From: Planctomycetota bacterium
GTDB taxonomy: Bacteria; Planctomycetota; Phycisphaerae; UBA1845; UTPLA1
DNA: 64,000 nucleotides
Reading direction: 5' to 3'
NCBI GenBank assembly: GCA_016235815.1
Contig: JACRIM010000021.1
Span: 16,911-80,910, forward strand
The first letter of the stretch is position 1; each line of letters begins with the position of its first letter. Under the pieces are notes generated by a model. It was not told the origin of the DNA, made no database searches, and saw only the letters and a list, made by a program, of their open reading frames with translations. Both the position numbers and the translations under genes were made by a program. Shown here piece after piece: positions 62,158 through 64,000 of the stretch.

Positions 62158-63273
62158 ATGCACGTCGTATTTGCAATCTTCCACTGCTGCCTGCTTTTTC
62201 CGGGCACGCCTCCCGCCGCCGATCAGTTGCAGGCATATCTCAATGACCTTGCCAGTCCCAACTTTCAGACGCGTGAGGAAGCGACCGCACGCCTGATGGA
62301 GTCCGGACCCGAGGCGCTCGGCATCCTACGAAAGGCGTTCTTCGGTACCGAACTGTACGACGCCAAACGCCGGATGAAGGACATCGCCCGCGAGGTTTAT
62401 CTCACGGACAAGCTCGGGCCGCCGCGCGCGTTCCTTGGAATCACGCACAATCGCTACGACCTCAAGAACACCGAGGACGGCCGTATTCCACCCGGCGCGA
62501 CTGCCATTCGCATCGAGAGCATCTTTCCGGGAACCTCGGCTGAACGGGCGGGCATCGCCGCAGGTGATTTGCTGATCGCGCTAAACGGTGTGCGGGCCAC
62601 GCTCGAAGAGCCGGCCACCAAGATTCCGCTTTGGATCGCCACCAAGCCGCCGAATACGCCGTGCAAGTTCACGGTGATTCGCGGCGGCAGCGGCGTTCGG
62701 CTCGAAGTCGGCGATCGCGGCCGACCCGTCAATGTGAGCAAACTCAATCGCGCGCCGATGGATGTCGTCACCACGGCCGGTCATCCACTTGTGCCGCCGG
62801 GTGCGGCCGGGCTGCGCATCGGGGAGAACATTGAGATCGCCGAGGGTGTCACGCTGCAGCGTGGGGACGTCATTGTGTCGCTCAATGACCAGTCGCTGCC
62901 GGCCGAGGACGCCCGCGGGACACTGATGACATGGACCGGCCAGGTCTCGAAACAAGCCGATACGCAGCGTCCGGACGAGATGGAGGTCCGCGTTCGCAAC
63001 GGTCGGCCGCAGTTGGTTCCGAGAGGAGCGCCCTCGATTCAGATTGTCCGCGGCGGCACGGTCCTCGAATTGGAGGCCCGTCTCGGCCGCCGCCCCGCCA
63101 TGCTGCGGAACAGCGCCAATGCCCAAACGCCGTGGCAGGCCGAGCCGGCGGCGATTGAGCAGGCCACGCAGCAGTTTGAGACGTGGTGGACGGAGTCGGT
63201 GGATCCTGAGGGGACATTTTCGGAGCAGGCCGGCGGCGATAAGCGGTGGCGGATGGAAAGCGGTCGCCGATAA
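62158..63273 (+). CDS. Secreted PDZ-domain protein
   Basis: The 371-residue chain begins with a short signal (MHVVFAIFHCCLLFPGTPPAA) and a helical repeat (FQTREEATARLMESGPEALGIL). A PDZ domain (about 98-185) follows, with FLGITHNRYD, IESIFPGTSAERAGIAAGDLLIALNG. A second, weaker PDZ-like segment lies near 230-260 (AEGVTLQRGDVIVSLNDQSL). There is no protease catalytic domain. The tail is Gln/Trp-rich. It may bind the C-termini of surface proteins. Confidence 0.7.
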   Translation: MHVVFAIFHCCLLFPGTPPAADQLQAYLNDLASPNFQTREEATARLMESGPEALGILRKAFFGTELYDAKRRMKDIAREVYLTDKLGPPRAFLGITHNRYDLKNTEDGRIPPGATAIRIESIFPGTSAERAGIAAGDLLIALNGVRATLEEPATKIPLWIATKPPNTPCKFTVIRGGSGVRLEVGDRGRPVNVSKLNRAPMDVVTTAGHPLVPPGAAGLRIGENIEIAEGVTLQRGDVIVSLNDQSLPAEDARGTLMTWTGQVSKQADTQRPDEMEVRVRNGRPQLVPRGAPSIQIVRGGTVLELEARLGRRPAMLRNSANAQTPWQAEPAAIEQATQQFETWWTESVDPEGTFSEQAGGDKRWRMESGRR

Positions 63274-63402
63274 CGCGCTACATGTTCGCGGACGGCGAAG
63301 TTTTATCTAAAGTCGCGTTCGGTTCTATTATCGCGCGATACGAATCTCCCAAACCAAATCGTTTGCCTATCTTGCCAATCAATGTGATGTTAATGGAATC
63401 TT

Positions 63403-63417
63403 GGGTTTGATGTTGCG
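63403..63417 (+). promoter_or_regulatory. Weak sigma54-like -24/-12 candidate before the pilin gene
   Basis: TGG and TTGC occur with the standard 8-base spacing, but the CACG part of the -24 consensus does not match. No sigma70-type pair is evident in the 63274-63522 spacer. Confidence 0.2.
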
Positions 63418-63522
63418 CCCGTTTGGGAGGCGCCACGATTGACGTATCGATCGCGTTGCCCCAGCGATCCACGACGATCGGCCGACGGCCGGTGTTTTTC
63501 GGGCACCATAGAGAGGATTCCC

Positions 63523-63693
63523 ATGCAAGCCTTGACGCTCATTTCGACGTTCATCCGCGAGGATGACGGTGCGACGGCCACGGAGTACGCCGTCATGCTG
63601 GCCCTGATAATCTTGATTGCGATCGGCGCGATCAGCGCGCTGGGAACCAAGGTCTCCGGCACGTTTTCCACGCTCGAGTCGAAGCTCCCGTAA
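63523..63693 (+). CDS. Flp/Fap-type pilin
   Basis: The ATG at 63523 follows GAGAGGATTCCC and gives 56 residues. The sequence has a short leader (IREDDG), then ATATEYAVMLALIILIAIGAIS, with the conserved glutamate and tyrosine after the leader peptidase site typical of Flp prepilins, and a polar end (GTFSTLESKLP). Flp pilins build Tad pili for adhesion. No tad operon follows. The Tad-like lipoproteins at 14933-16260 are far away. Confidence 0.85.
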   Translation: MQALTLISTFIREDDGATATEYAVMLALIILIAIGAISALGTKVSGTFSTLESKLP

Positions 63694-63782
63694 CCGGGAG
63701 CGCGCCCGCACACGACTCGCGTGTTATTCCGTGGGGGTGAGTTGCAAGACTTGCCCCTTTTTCATGCGCGGCAAAACAAGGG

Positions 63783-63998
63783 GCCGCAAAATAGTGCAAA
63801 AGCCCGCAAAAGGACGCGAAAAAGTCTTGAGTCTTGAGACCTGAGTCTTGAGGCGCTGAGGGGTGGAAAATTCGAAACGTCGAAAAGTCGAAATGAGGTG
63901 GCAAGGGATTCGAGGGGGCAAGGGGCCGAGGGGAAGTGGGACCCGCAAATGGCCGCAAATCGCGGTTTTTGGCCGCAAGAAGCCGCAACTTGTTGCGG
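63783..63998. repeat. Repeat-rich tail with CCGCAA motifs and TCTTGAG copies
   Basis: After the pilin stop no gene is seen up to 64000. The stretch holds several CCGCAA motifs (near 63783, 63802, 63943, 63953, 63972 and 63983), ending in a perfect dyad CCGCAAC-TT-GTTGCGG. Three close copies of the TCTTGAG/CTTGAG motif lie at 63823-63851. The meaning is unknown. Confidence 0.5.
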
Positions 63999-64000
63999 GG

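Overview
The window looks like a piece of a planctomycete chromosome, perhaps a Phycisphaerae-type lineage from an uncultured genome. This is inferred from gene content, not from a marker-gene tree. The signs are: an ECF sigma factor translationally coupled to a Ser/Thr kinase with TPR-like repeats; a LamG-dockerin secreted protein; an exosortase with an IPTL-CTERM-like substrate; a membrane protein ending in a CxxCGYxL...CPxCG zinc ribbon; large TPR and GT-C membrane proteins; fairly high GC; and short operons with many GTG and TTG starts. No rRNA, CRISPR array, prophage or intact insertion sequence was seen.

Layout. 1-8.2 kb: the start of a speA-like arginine decarboxylase, two LptF/LptG-type permeases, a TPR membrane glycosyltransferase-like protein, a secreted thioredoxin-like protein and a large Ig-like repeat surface protein. 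8.4-12.5 kb: an intact threonine synthase (thrC) and, 1.5 kb further along the same strand, an open chimeric gene joining the first ~107 codons of dapB to the last ~260 codons of a second thrC copy. 12.6-17.4 kb: an RRM RNA-binding protein with a clear promoter and terminator, a GT-C protein, two Tad-pilus-like lipoproteins and a DUF4846 protein. 17.4-25.7 kb: polA, vapBC, then a translation and secretion block read leftward (tRNA-Thr, tuf, rpmG, tRNA-Trp, secE, nusG, a stand-alone KOW protein, rplK).

25.9-38.4 kb: a second glycosyltransferase-like membrane protein, maf, a SpoIIE-type phosphatase, a secreted peroxidase, thpR, a MacA/MacB-type three-gene export operon, an FG-GAP repeat lipoprotein and a large membrane protein. 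38.4-49.4 kb: aat, an HU-like protein, a YhaM-type nuclease, two DUF3857 proteins, a STAS protein with a coupled lipoprotein, rsmA, a thioesterase, mnmE and a HAD hydrolase. 49.4-52.3 kb: an exosortase H-like cluster with a likely substrate and half of an Lnt-like protein. 52.5-58 kb: the sigma-kinase pair and a dockerin protein. 58.2-64 kb: aspS, a GH113-like hydrolase, a lipoprotein, a PDZ protein and a Flp-type pilin, followed by a repeat-rich tail.

The points most worth following up are the dapB-thrC chimera, with an almost identical 160-bp tract next to its junction; the extra KOW gene coupled to nusG; the exosortase and Lnt-half neighbourhood; and an identical 22-nt repeat found both in the polA linker and next to vapB.
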